The translations under genes were made by a program, and so were the position numbers. Below the pieces are notes generated by a model. That model saw only the letters and a list, made by a program, of their open reading frames with translations, was not told the origin of the DNA and did no database searches. This document shows positions 26,132 to 33,613 of a stretch of 64,000 bases of DNA, piece by piece; within the stretch, counting starts at the first letter, position 1; each line of letters begins with the position of its first letter. This stretch comes from Paenibacillus sp. sptzw28 (GTDB lineage: Bacteria > Bacillota > Bacilli > Paenibacillales > Paenibacillaceae), in NCBI RefSeq assembly GCF_019550795.1, contig NZ_CP080545.1:3196001-3260000 (forward strand), written 5' to 3'.

Positions 26132-26350
26132 GTTAGCTTAATGACAATTCCTTAATGCTTACGAGCTATTGGACTCTTAAAGAGCCTGATGTCCTCACAA
26201 TTCCGGCAATGGACATAGGTTCTTGTCCATTTCGGTTAAGAATATAGGTTCTTGTCCTCGACTTTGGACAAGAACTTATATCCATAAAATAAGAAAACCG
26301 CAATTTACGCGGTATCTAATGCATATATGTTCTTGTTTTGTCCTCTGACA
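26132..26350 (-). repeat. GACAAGAAC hairpin repeat, copy 10 with 80-base extension
   Basis: The core units are GGTTCTTGTCC (twice), GGACAAGAACTTATATCC and the end ATATGTTCTTG followed by CTCTGACA, with hairpin AAAACCGCAATTTACGCGGT. The preceding 80 bases (AATTCCTTAATGCTTACGAG, CTATTGGACT, GATGTCCTCACAATTCCGGC) match 37160-37235, so the unit extends past the hairpins. Confidence 0.85.
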
Positions 26351-26423
26351 GTTGACAAGTCATTTTCATTATTTGTCGGCCTTTTTTTATTTTAATAGCC
26401 CCAATTGTAATTAGAAATTGCAC

Positions 26424-26447
26424 CACAAGAACTTTATCCCATTCCTT
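26424..26447 (+). repeat. Degenerate GACAAGAAC repeat fragment
   Basis: CACAAGAACTTTATCCCATT then CC resembles GACAAGAACTTGATCCCATT with two changes. It precedes a CCGTTAGCGGG box at 26461-26471, so both repeat families touch here. The gap to 26752 holds no supported gene. Confidence 0.45.
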
Positions 26448-26752
26448 TCATAACCCTTGCCGTTAGCGGGTAACGCAAATGAATAAACTAATAATCTCTG
26501 TCACATGACTTGAGAGATTCCGATAGCAACAATTACCATAAAACACCCTCTTACTCATTTACTTCAGCTCCACTATCTCGGACTGCCCAGATAGAATGGT
26601 CGTACACGATTGGAGGTTGTTTTGTGTCAACGGGAATTTTTTTGATCGGGATTGCATTAAAGCCTATTTTAAGAACGTTCTGTAAACATACAACATTCTC
26701 CGTTTGGGATTTTTTGTGTCGACGGACAGTAACCTCAGCTCGTTACTTAAAA

Positions 26753-27025
26753 TCATGGGTATGGACGTGGTGTCAATACTGACTTACTCTTATTCCACCA
26801 CTCTGAGTCCTCGCCATAATAAATAATATATGCCCAATCTCGGGGAGTTTCAAGATTTAAAAATTCCTCATCTTCATCTATAGGCGTACTATATTTTCCC
26901 CATAGCTTATTCATTCTACCGACCGCTTCTTCTTCGGTTATTCCGAACTCTTCAATCATTGCTCTTGCGATTAACTCACAAATAAAGTACGAATCTTTTT
27001 TTGAAATAAATTTGTACTTATTCAT
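26753..27025 (-). CDS. Hypothetical protein, about 90 aa
   Basis: MNKYKFISKKDSYFICELIA then RAMIEEFGITEEEAVGRMNK and LETPRDWAYIIYYGEDSEWW: an acidic, helical soluble protein of a type often seen in Bacillales as an orphan, possibly related to immunity proteins, but no family name is certain. ATG 27025 follows GAGAGGAGC at eight bases. The last residues (SKSVLTPRPYP) look unusual and may be read into non-homologous sequence. The neighbours are repeats upstream and a broken ATPase gene downstream in position. Confidence 0.6.
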   Translation of the reverse strand: MNKYKFISKKDSYFICELIARAMIEEFGITEEEAVGRMNKLWGKYSTPIDEDEEFLNLETPRDWAYIIYYGEDSEWWNKSKSVLTPRPYP

Positions 27026-27091
27026 CGCCATGCTCCTCTCGGTTGATTTACTAATTTATAGGAATGAAAGTAGTAAGTATACGTCCAGCGT

Positions 27092-27237
27092 TTATCGTAT
27101 CAGCCAATAATTTTTAAGTATAGCGTTTAAAAATGTAGTTTTTCCACAACTATTACTTCCGATTAAAGCTCGATTTGGATAACTTCTTCTTGTCCAAAAG
27201 AGCGAAAGTTTTTGATTTTTACCCTTGATAGTTTCAA
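27092..27237 (-). pseudogene. Remnant of an OLD/RecF-like AAA ATPase gene
   Basis: From TTG 27237, behind AAGGAG, the frame reads MKLSRVKIKNFRSFGQEEVI and stops. One base over it continues ALIGSNSCGKTTFLNAILKN, a Walker A motif (GxNxxGKT/S) in the setting typical of OLD-family nucleases and SMC/RecF-like ATPases. Only about 50 residues remain of a protein that normally exceeds 400. OLD-like genes often belong to phage-defence loci such as Gabija, so this may be the stump of a lost defence gene. Confidence 0.65.
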
Positions 27238-27350
27238 TTTTATGTCTCCTTTTGGACGGGTATATATGTATATTTCTAGTCTGAATTAGACACACTCTCT
27301 CAAAAATCCCCCTATATTGTAATATTTTTTTTTATTGTGTCACAAGCCAA

Positions 27351-27377
27351 AGAACCCCCTGATAAACAAGAGGTTCT
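27351..27377. terminator. Stem-loop, possible terminator
   Basis: Arms AGAACC (27351-27356) and GGTTCT (27372-27377) are preceded on the plus strand by a long A/T tract (27322-27335). On the minus strand the hairpin is followed by a T-rich run, so it may end leftward transcription. Confidence 0.45.
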
Positions 27378-27485
27378 AGTGCATTCTCGTATATGTAGAT
27401 TACATAGTATCAAATGTCAATAAACCTGATAAATCCCCATGTCAAGCCTCTTCTTCATAATAGGAATGCTGCCCGTTCGTATTAT

Positions 27486-27522
27486 GAGGTCACCAGATCT
27501 TCTGGTCGACCTCTTTTTTTTT
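27486..27522 (+). terminator. Rho-independent terminator, also a CCGTTAGC-family context
   Basis: GAGGTCACCAGA and TCTGGTCGACCTC pair, followed by nine T residues (27514-27522). It lies inside a stretch with ATGCTGCCCGTTCG before it and GCGTTAGCTGG after it, the family of intergenic hairpin repeats. The surrounding gap (27238-27695) holds no gene. Confidence 0.7.
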
Positions 27523-27586
27523 GGTCGTAAGATTGCGTTAGCTGGGGATCGAACGTTTCTGCTCGTGGGACAGATTTACCTGACTT

Positions 27587-27615
27587 CATTGGAACCAAGT
27601 TCGTGTCACCCGAAC
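27587..27615 (-). repeat. Degenerate GACAAGAAC repeat end (copy 11)
   Basis: CATTGGAACCAAGTTCGTGT then CACCCGAACA matches 20626-20655 (CATTGGGACCAAGTTCTTGT, CACCCGACA) with a few changes, so an old copy end is recognisable. Confidence 0.6.
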
Positions 27616-27695
27616 ATTGTCCTCACCAAGTTTGCCATGCAGAACGGGAAACACCATATCCAACGGATCGTTTGCATTGTCCCTGCTCCAGAGGT

Positions 27696-28376
27696 TCATT
27701 TGCGTTCCCTAAAGAAAAGCCTACTTACTCGTTTAGAGAAGTCCTCAATGCCAAAGTTTGCTGTATCTATCCGGTTATACCAGTTTGTTATGGTTTCCAA
27801 GATCCATATAGGTACCTGTACGCCCCTAATCAGAGTATAAAAATGTTTATACGACCAGACCAAATGCTCCCATCGGTTATCGTTTCCCTCTTTGTCATAT
27901 TCCGATACATCAAGAACTTTACCTCTTCCTTCTTGCAAGAGAACGTTTTTTAAATGAATATCCCTTGGGTTCAATCCCAGACTTCGGACAAATTCACGAG
28001 CATCCTCAACGTCTTGGATCACTTGCTCCGGAACATGAATACCTTGCAGAAGACAATCATACAGGGTAATTCCTTGTTCGTAGCTTAAAACTAAATAGTT
28101 TGGCCCGGATCCATAACATTCGGGGAAATACCGCGATCCATTTAAACTTTCGTATATACCTGCCTCAATCTTCTTTTTTTCTAATGACTGATCGGAATAC
28201 ACTTTAAATGCGTAATTGGGGGTGTTCGGGTAATAGAAGACCGCGGCATCCGTTCCGATACCGATACAACGCAATTCTTCTGAAAAACTGATGACGGAAA
28301 CAGGCTTATTGTTTTGATAACCAACGATCTCAACGTCTCTCAATGCTTCTTCAGCTTGTTTCCAATCTGAAATCAT
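27696..28376 (-). CDS. Protein-kinase-like protein (YrzF-like)
   Basis: The protein has a small kinase-type fold. CIGIGTDAAVFYYPNTPNYA and FKVYSD form a glycine loop and the lysine strand. YLVLSYEQGITLYDCLLQGI is the hinge. LGLNPRDIHLKNVLLQEGRG then KVLDVSEYDKEG holds the catalytic D-x-x-x-x-N and a DV/DFG-like acid. The pattern and the length of about 226 residues match Bacillus YrzF-type putative Ser/Thr kinases. The substrates are unknown. ATG 28376 is favoured because AAGGAG lies nine bases upstream; an ATG two codons earlier is too close to it. It stands alone, upstream in position of the Asp23 cluster. Confidence 0.8.
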   Translation of the reverse strand: MISDWKQAEEALRDVEIVGYQNNKPVSVISFSEELRCIGIGTDAAVFYYPNTPNYAFKVYSDQSLEKKKIEAGIYESLNGSRYFPECYGSGPNYLVLSYEQGITLYDCLLQGIHVPEQVIQDVEDAREFVRSLGLNPRDIHLKNVLLQEGRGKVLDVSEYDKEGNDNRWEHLVWSYKHFYTLIRGVQVPIWILETITNWYNRIDTANFGIEDFSKRVSRLFFRERK

Positions 28377-28554
28377 TACCATCTACTCCTTGACCTCATC
28401 GCTGTCGGTGCACTATCCCGGGTTTTGATTCAATTTTATCAAAAACCAGATGATCTGAATATCCCGATCAAGCCTATCGAAACGCATAATATTGCAAAAG
28501 AGGACCTGCTGTAAGCAGGCCCTCCCTCTTTGCATTAGTGTAAGCCAATGAAGT

Positions 28555-28995
28555 TTAAAGGACCTTTGGTACTTCAATCCCTCTGTCTTCGTTCTTGGGA
28601 TTGGTGAACTCGGTAATGGTCATCACATCCTGCACATGCATATTCACTTCAATTACATCCAGTCCGGTCATGTCTTTCATTACATTTTGAATTTTCTTCA
28701 CGGTATCCGCAAAAACTTTCGGCGCGCTTTTTCCGTATTCAAGAATCACATTCAGATTCAAAATCACCTGCTTTTCTCCTACCTCGGCAGTTATTCCTTT
28801 GGTGACATTAGAACGGCCAAGACGCTCCGAAACGCCATCGATAAATCCTCCGCTCATCGAAAGAATTCCTTCGATTTCATCCACAGCAATGCCTGCGATC
28901 TTTTTTATTACCTGATCTTCAAACGATAATTTATTTCGACCCAATCCATACTCTTCAACGTTGTCAGATTGCAACTGCAACTCTTGTGTTTTCAA
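28555..28995 (-). CDS. Asp23/Gls24 family envelope stress protein
   Basis: LSFEDQVIKKIAGIAVDEIE then GILSMSGGFIDGVSERLG is the Asp23 (DUF322) core, with AEVGEKQVILNLNVILEYGK and VDVIEVNMHVQDVM following. In Staphylococcus Asp23 is tethered to the membrane by AmaP and forms a sheet under it, linked to alkaline and cell-wall stress. It is the third gene of an amaP-DUF2273-asp23 operon here. Translation appears to start at TTG 28995, behind AGGAGAG; no ATG is better placed. Confidence 0.92.
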   Translation of the reverse strand: MKTQELQLQSDNVEEYGLGRNKLSFEDQVIKKIAGIAVDEIEGILSMSGGFIDGVSERLGRSNVTKGITAEVGEKQVILNLNVILEYGKSAPKVFADTVKKIQNVMKDMTGLDVIEVNMHVQDVMTITEFTNPKNEDRGIEVPKVL

Positions 28996-29033
28996 TTTAA
29001 TCTCTCCTCTATCTTGTTTTGATTTTATGAATC

Positions 29034-29243
29034 CTATTTCTTAAGAAATAAAAAATTTAATAGGGTCTTCAGCTTGATTCCTCGGTCGATCCACTTTCCG
29101 ACCAAAAATCCGCTTAACATAAGAAGCACAATTAAAAAGGTCGGTCCCGCACCAAGGGTAAGAAACAAGATGCTGATAATCGTACCGATGACGATTCCTA
29201 TAACCCGACTTCGGTAGGGCATTAACAGGTCCAAGGATTTCAT
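29034..29243 (-). CDS. DUF2273-like small membrane protein
   Basis: The 69-residue protein has two hydrophobic helices (VIGIVIGTIISILFLTLGAG then TFLIVLLMLSGFLVGKWIDR) and a short basic tail. Small proteins of this type sit between amaP and asp23 in many Firmicutes and are thought to help anchor Asp23. It starts seven bases after the amaP stop and ends 38 bases before asp23, so the three are one operon. The first ATG is at 29249; the ATG two codons later fits the upstream AGAAGAG slightly better. Confidence 0.85.
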   Translation of the reverse strand: MKSLDLLMPYRSRVIGIVIGTIISILFLTLGAGPTFLIVLLMLSGFLVGKWIDRGIKLKTLLNFLFLKK

Positions 29244-29255
29244 AATCATCTCTTC

Positions 29256-29798
29256 TTATACCACCTTTAATCTGTCCCGGGTTCTCAGATCCCGGACTGT
29301 AATGCATACGTTTTTCAAAGGCGTATCCGTGAAGTTTTCGACTGTAGTTGTGATTTCACTTTGCATCTTGCGGCACAACCCCGGCAGGTCGACTTGATTG
29401 AATATAGAGAACGTTATCTCAGCTTCAATAAAGGAGTTTCGGTTATTGATCCGGGTATGGACGGCTGGAGAGCGAACTCCATCGGTTAACAATACCGTTT
29501 TCATGATATGTGTCTGAATCGCTTTCTCGGATATGGCGATCCTCCCGTTTCCCATATCCAGTAGTATAGCCGGCTCGGGTGATCGAGCGGTTAATGATTT
29601 TACCAGGACAGCAAGCCCGAAAACCAACAACGCTCCGCTCATACACCAGATGACCGCATGATAAGCTGGATCATCGCGGAGTTGGTTAAACCAACCGGTC
29701 AAGCTTCTCATCTCCAGGGTCTCAAAAAAAACGATTGCCGAGACAGTAACCGTTAATAAACCCAGAAATAAGGAGGCTAATCGTATGATAATATTCAT
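29256..29798 (-). CDS. amaP: AmaP, alkaline-shock membrane anchor protein
   Basis: It has two N-terminal transmembrane helices (LASLFLGLLTVTVSAIVFFE and AVIWCMSGALLVFGLAVLVK). A cytoplasmic Asp23-like domain follows, with GRIAISEKAIQTHIMKTVLL, AEITFSIFNQVDLPGLCRKM and VENFTDTPLKNVCITVRDLR. This two-helix plus Asp23-like layout and the length of 180 residues define AmaP. It is first in the operon with DUF2273 and Asp23. AGGAGGTG precedes ATG 29798. Regulation was not visible beyond a probable promoter in 29800-29890. Confidence 0.9.
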   Translation of the reverse strand: MNIIIRLASLFLGLLTVTVSAIVFFETLEMRSLTGWFNQLRDDPAYHAVIWCMSGALLVFGLAVLVKSLTARSPEPAILLDMGNGRIAISEKAIQTHIMKTVLLTDGVRSPAVHTRINNRNSFIEAEITFSIFNQVDLPGLCRKMQSEITTTVENFTDTPLKNVCITVRDLRTRDRLKVV

Positions 29799-29891
29799 GG
29801 ATTCACCTCCTGAATTTCAAGTATAATATCTCCCATTTTCCATGCCCTGCAACCTGCTCTTCCAGTCTTATCTTTCTTTTTTCAATCTTTC

Positions 29892-30158
29892 TTAGTGAAG
29901 CGGGCCTAGTGAAATACGGTAAGTCAGCTCGGAATAACGGGCTAATACCATTCCGCATTTTGGGCAATAATACAGAGTGCGCCTGGGGCCGCGCTTGTTA
30001 TCGGAACCAAGAGTGCTGCTTTTATTGGATAATTCCTCTCCCTTCATAGACACATCAATTTCAAGCTTATAAAAAGGTATCGGCCCCTGATTCATTCCTT
30101 CCAAAACGTGCCCTGCTTCGTTTACCAGGTGTTCATAGCTGCATGTTTGACACTTCAT
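29892..30158 (-). CDS. Small zinc-ribbon-like hypothetical protein
   Basis: It starts MKCQTCSYEHLV and later has RTLYYCPKCGMVLARYSELT. The two CxxC pairs, at residues 3-6 and about 67-70, could bind one zinc ion. The 88-residue size and lack of membrane segments suggest a small cytoplasmic metal-binding protein. AAAGGTG lies upstream of ATG 30158. It is in the same direction as the amaP operon and about 90 bases upstream of it, possibly co-transcribed. No family name is certain. Confidence 0.7.
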   Translation of the reverse strand: MKCQTCSYEHLVNEAGHVLEGMNQGPIPFYKLEIDVSMKGEELSNKSSTLGSDNKRGPRRTLYYCPKCGMVLARYSELTYRISLGPLH

Positions 30159-30653
30159 TTATCATCACCTTTCCAAATGAAAAAGAAATAAAGCAGTAGT
30201 ACTTTACTTCCAACGGCGCGATATGCAATTGAACCTGATACAATCCAATTGACCATAATTTCTTGTCACTTACAGTGTACCATGACAATATTTTCATGTC
30301 AATGATTGTTTTTATTAACTTTAATATGTTTATATACCACAAAAAGGGGTATGGGTAGGCGAAAAGCAGTTGAAAGATCTGGCTTACCTTTCAAAATTCA
30401 ATATTGGAGACTGTCGCATTAAGGGTGTCCGCCGCCCACTTTTACATTTATTGTGACACAATTTATAGGGTTAATATAACGACCCCATAATTGCCTTCGT
30501 AAGTGGTGCCTTCGGAACTGCGACCGCCGCAGGGCGATCACCAAGGTCTAAATTCACAATGATATGATTACAATAGAAAAGGACGGAGATCTTTGCACCA
30601 TCTACGTCCTCGGGTACACAGCCGCTTTTAAGGGCGCGGCGGCAAGCATTCGG
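30159..30653. other. Gap of about 490 bases; possible small-RNA or type I toxin locus
   Basis: The low-GC left part carries promoter-like sequence. From 30480 the plus strand is GC-rich (GTGGTGCCTTCGGAACTGCG, GACCGCCGCAGGGCGATCAC) and ends in a strong terminator at 30654. This order is what one sees for an antisense RNA of a holin-like type I toxin, but no toxin peptide with a clear ribosome site was found. Confidence 0.3.
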
Positions 30654-30690
30654 AATAGACCTTCCCGAGAGGGAGGTCTATTTCTTTTTA
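30654..30690 (+). terminator. Rho-independent terminator
   Basis: AATAGACCTTCCC (30654-30666), loop GAGA, GGGAGGTCTATT (30671-30682), then TCTTTTTAT. The stem is nearly perfect. It ends a short plus-strand transcript for which no protein is evident. Confidence 0.8.
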
Positions 30691-30777
30691 TCTTGGTTTG
30701 CCTTTACCTTAGGTGGACTACTATAACAAGCTGTGATTTACAGTAATATTAGTATTACACAACACCTATGCGTTCTA

Positions 30778-30945
30778 AGTACCTGGTAGTACAGATAGGT
30801 CTCGTCATCAAACACATAGCTGGCATATCGTAACGGGTTCTCATTCTTCAGGGACTTTCCATCGCCTGTTGTTGCCGTTCCTGTCGTCGTCGGATTTCCG
30901 AAAGAGTCATAGGAATAGCTTATCACTATCGTATCGTTATTAATC
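30778..30945 (-). pseudogene. RHS/WapA repeat fragment
   Basis: IVISYSYDSFGNPTTTGTAT then NENPLRYASYVFDDETYLYY is the YD repeat near the end of an RHS core, which normally continues with QARYYDP. It breaks off at QVLRTHRCCV, so only about 55 residues remain. It is the third RHS remnant in the window. Confidence 0.75.
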
Positions 30946-31032
30946 CTAAGTGGCAGTTAAATGCAACGTCTCTTCTTTTTGACTCTTATAAGTAAATTCC
31001 TCCTTGCCGGTGTCGAGCCGCAGCGGTCGTCT

Positions 31033-31341
31033 TTATTCATCATCAAGAAATGCTTCAAGATCGTTAAGCTTACTCGACCAGAAGTGTCGGTATGATTCAA
31101 GCCATGTATCGATTACTTGCAGAGGCTCGGGACGTAAAGAATATATTTTCTTTTGAGACACCGATTTTACATCCACCAGTCCAGCTTCCTTTAATACACG
31201 AAGATGTTTGGAGACTCCCGGTTGACTTAATTGAAAGATGTTAACCAACTCTCCGACGGACCTTTCTCGAACACGCAGTAAATCAAGCATAGACCGTCTG
31301 TGCGGTTCAGCCAAGACCTCGAATATATTATTTGTTTTCAT
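31033..31341 (-). CDS. ArsR-family transcriptional regulator
   Basis: The 102-residue winged helix protein starts NIFEVLAEPHRRSMLDLLRV, and its recognition helix is FQLSQPGVSKHLRVLKEAGL. VKSVSQKKIYSLRPEPLQVI forms the wing, and the C-terminal IDTWLESYRHFWSSKLNDLE is typical of ArsR regulators paired with SRPBCC (AHSA1) proteins. No metal-binding cysteines are present. It overlaps the end of the SRPBCC gene by 14 bases and is its downstream operon partner. It probably represses its own operon. Confidence 0.92.
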   Translation of the reverse strand: MKTNNIFEVLAEPHRRSMLDLLRVRERSVGELVNIFQLSQPGVSKHLRVLKEAGLVDVKSVSQKKIYSLRPEPLQVIDTWLESYRHFWSSKLNDLEAFLDDE

Positions 31342-32332
31342 TATTTACACCGTGGTTTTTATATTTGAAATTGCCCGATCGTTTCGAATATTGCTCCTCC
31401 ATCGGCTTCTCCAATTGATGTCTCGGAACAACTCCATACGTAATTCCATGCTCTAAGTAGTATTTTAGCAAAGTCAATGCTTCCCCCCATCCGACCGCAC
31501 AGTCGCCAAATGCCTTCAAGTCTATGTCGGTTTTCTTATATCCCGTCTCCACCAGTGTTAGCAAAGTCCCTTCGCCCAATACCGACAAATGGAAGGAAAT
31601 TGTCGTTGTCGATTCGCCTGGCGTCCACTGGTAGACAAACTTTTCATTAGGGATCGCTTCCAGAACAGCTCCGCCATCTTCTAGCGTAATGTGATCGGGA
31701 CCAAAATCCTTAAATCGGAAATGAATCGTCCCTCCCGGTTTTGCATCCACAGTCGTGCCTTGTGTGAACCATGAATCCCAGCCTGCTCCCGTTGTAATCG
31801 CCTCATAAACTTTGTTCGAGGCAGCATTAATGAAAGTACGATGTTGAATACTTAGAGTGTTCATCGAAGTATATTTCTCTCGAACTTCCTTCACGCGCTC
31901 CCAAGGGAAATGGGTAAACTGCTTATCAAGAACGACACCCAACACATCAAGATGTACATGCCAGCCTGCCAGAAAATTGGGTACAATGGCGGTTTCGTAA
32001 AATGTATGTGTCAGATGAATTAGACATCCCTCTCCATCTTCTTTCAATCTCCAGCATACCATTGAGGATCCTGAAGATTGTTCCAACCATGTATACTCCA
32101 GCTCGTACGGAGGAGCGATCTTGGTGAACTTGCCCTTTACAAGATCTCCATTTTCCCAACGAAATGCGAGTTGTCCATCCACAATCAATTCCATTTCCGA
32201 TTGTGCGGTTAACCATTTTGCAATTTGCTCTGGGCTCGTGATTGCCCTCCACACTTTATCCACCGGATGCTTCAAATAACGTTCGAAACTAACTACACGG
32301 TCTCCATTAATCTGCAAAACCTTTCCGTCCAT
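31328..32332 (-). CDS. Tandem SRPBCC (AHSA1-like) domain protein
   Basis: Two AHSA1/START-like domains are fused. The first (1-150) has SFERYLKHPVDKVWRAITSP and GCLIHLTHTFYETAIVPNFL then AGWHVHLDVL. The second (155-310) has RTFINAASNKVYEAITTGAG then WDSWFTQGTTVDAKPGGTIH and TLVETGYKKTD. Such proteins bind hydrophobic ligands in a helix-grip fold; the physiological ligand is unknown. The gene is upstream of, and overlaps, the ArsR gene. ATG 32332 lies behind AGGGGTGAT. The two-domain form is less common than single-domain versions. Confidence 0.9.
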   Translation of the reverse strand: MDGKVLQINGDRVVSFERYLKHPVDKVWRAITSPEQIAKWLTAQSEMELIVDGQLAFRWENGDLVKGKFTKIAPPYELEYTWLEQSSGSSMVCWRLKEDGEGCLIHLTHTFYETAIVPNFLAGWHVHLDVLGVVLDKQFTHFPWERVKEVREKYTSMNTLSIQHRTFINAASNKVYEAITTGAGWDSWFTQGTTVDAKPGGTIHFRFKDFGPDHITLEDGGAVLEAIPNEKFVYQWTPGESTTTISFHLSVLGEGTLLTLVETGYKKTDIDLKAFGDCAVGWGEALTLLKYYLEHGITYGVVPRHQLEKPMEEQYSKRSGNFKYKNHGVNNENK

Positions 32333-32360
32333 GCTATCACCCCTATTGTTTAAAGTAGCC

Positions 32361-32621
32361 TTACCAACTATATATTACCATCAAGTTATATAACTGTAAA
32401 GTAATTAAATAAATGTGGCACTTGCAGTTATCAATGGTTGTACGGTACAACAAGAGAACATGGGACGGTTGTCCTGAGCCCGTCTTTGTGGCCTCAATCA
32501 GAAAAATTTTTACTGCCGGTGTTTTGCTTTCTTGATCCATGTTGCTTTCATAAGAATCCGATTGAAAACTACCGCATGAGACTCCAACAATGAACCTCTT
32601 CAAATATGTTCTGTTATTCAT
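32361..32621 (-). CDS. Possible small ORF, 86 aa, unrecognised
   Basis: MNNRTYLKRFIVGVSCGSFQ then EATKTGSGQPSHVLLLYR is preceded by GGGGGAC at seven bases, the only real support. The composition is ordinary, and no motif was recognised. It may be a genuine short gene, or part of an older gene now reduced to this frame. It sits between the SRPBCC promoter and a hairpin repeat. Confidence 0.35.
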   Translation of the reverse strand: MNNRTYLKRFIVGVSCGSFQSDSYESNMDQESKTPAVKIFLIEATKTGSGQPSHVLLLYRTTIDNCKCHIYLITLQLYNLMVIYSW

Positions 32622-32667
32622 AGTTGTCCCCCATTGGATATTACAACGAAAATCGATAAGTAATGTT

Positions 32668-32757
32668 GCCCTATAATCCCGTTATTTTAACGAACAAAAG
32701 AGGAGCTGCAGCGAATGCTAGCTCCTCCACTATCTACATTCCCGTTAGCGGAATGAC
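32668..32757. repeat. Intergenic hairpin repeat (CCGTTAGCG family), model copy
   Basis: CCTATAATCCCGTTATTTTA ACGAACAAAAG leads to AGGAGCTGCAGCGAATGCTA, then GCTCCTCCACTATCTACATT and CCCGTTAGCGGAATGA. The arms AGGAGCT and AGCTCCT form the hairpin. This is the most complete copy and is used here to define the family. Confidence 0.75.
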
Positions 32758-32883
32758 CAGTACGATTTTATCACTGAGCAAGAAGGGGTGTTGAAATGAA
32801 AATCTACCCAGCTTATCTCTAGGTGCATTTCCTCCGGCCACCAGGGTAGAAATCGACGATTCGGCTGCAAGCATGTCGTTGGC

Positions 32884-33519
32884 TTACTCTCCCCAAGTTG
32901 CGCCAGGAAATACGGTATAACGATCCAAATATTGCGTTGAATTAGGAACAACTTTTATAGATTCGATCTTATGGTCCTGACTAAAAGTAACTGCCCATTT
33001 CTCTGCTTTAATTTTATAATCGTCTTCCGCGGTCACCCGCTGTACAATTTGTACCGTAAATTTATCGTTTACGGACTCTATAGCCTTGAAATCGATAATG
33101 CTTCCCATATTTAAAATGCCAGCCGGAAATTCCAAATAAATATCCGTCTTAAAATTATCGGAAACCAGTTTCATGGCGGAGGCTTTATCTCTTTCATCAT
33201 AAGCCATGATAAACCTGTAAACCAGGTTCCTGTTCGCCACATACGAAACACTGCTTGGCTCTTGTTTAAAGTTTGGATCGGAATTGACATAGGCCGTCTT
33301 GGTTCTATTATCCCAGCTAATAGATGTTCCAAATCCATCGGAGATTGCGCGAATAGGAACATAGACAGCGCCATCAATAATTTTAGGCGGTGTACTGGTT
33401 TTTACTTGATTGCTGTTCACAACGATTTTAGGAGTGATGGTTGCAGCAAAAGCAACTCCAATACTGAATGTTAAAACACAGCTTAAACTAATTAGACAAG
33501 CCTTAGTTAATCGTTTCAT
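32884..33519 (-). CDS. Secreted protein with copper amine oxidase N-terminal-like domain
   Basis: A signal peptide (MKRLTKACLISLSCVLTFSI, GVAFAA) is followed by IDGAVYVPIRAISDGFGTSI and SWDNRTKTAYVNSDP, the Cu_amine_oxidN1 repeat that is abundant in Paenibacillus envelope proteins. The C-terminal half (VYRFIMAYDERDKASAMKLV, VQRVTAEDDYKIKAEKWAVT) looks like a SnoaL/NTF2-type or DUF4829-like fold. The 211-residue protein is probably extracellular; its role is unknown. ATG 33519 has TGGAGGAA upstream. It is transcribed alone. Confidence 0.85.
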   Translation of the reverse strand: MKRLTKACLISLSCVLTFSIGVAFAATITPKIVVNSNQVKTSTPPKIIDGAVYVPIRAISDGFGTSISWDNRTKTAYVNSDPNFKQEPSSVSYVANRNLVYRFIMAYDERDKASAMKLVSDNFKTDIYLEFPAGILNMGSIIDFKAIESVNDKFTVQIVQRVTAEDDYKIKAEKWAVTFSQDHKIESIKVVPNSTQYLDRYTVFPGATWGE

Positions 33520-33613
33520 TATATTCCTCCAGCTTCAAGTGGTATACACTAGAAACAATAAATTCCTATAGCACATTTCGGGTTATTCTGAAATCAAACT
33601 TCAGATAGGACCC

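Noticed and set aside
26510..26782. 90-residue plus-strand frame
   Set aside because: No ribosome site, codon pattern unlike a gene, and it overlaps the 3' end of a better-supported minus-strand ORF.
30133..30342. 69-residue minus-strand frame upstream of the zinc-ribbon gene
   Set aside because: Overlaps the promoter and ribosome site of the 88-residue gene, with AT-rich random-looking composition.
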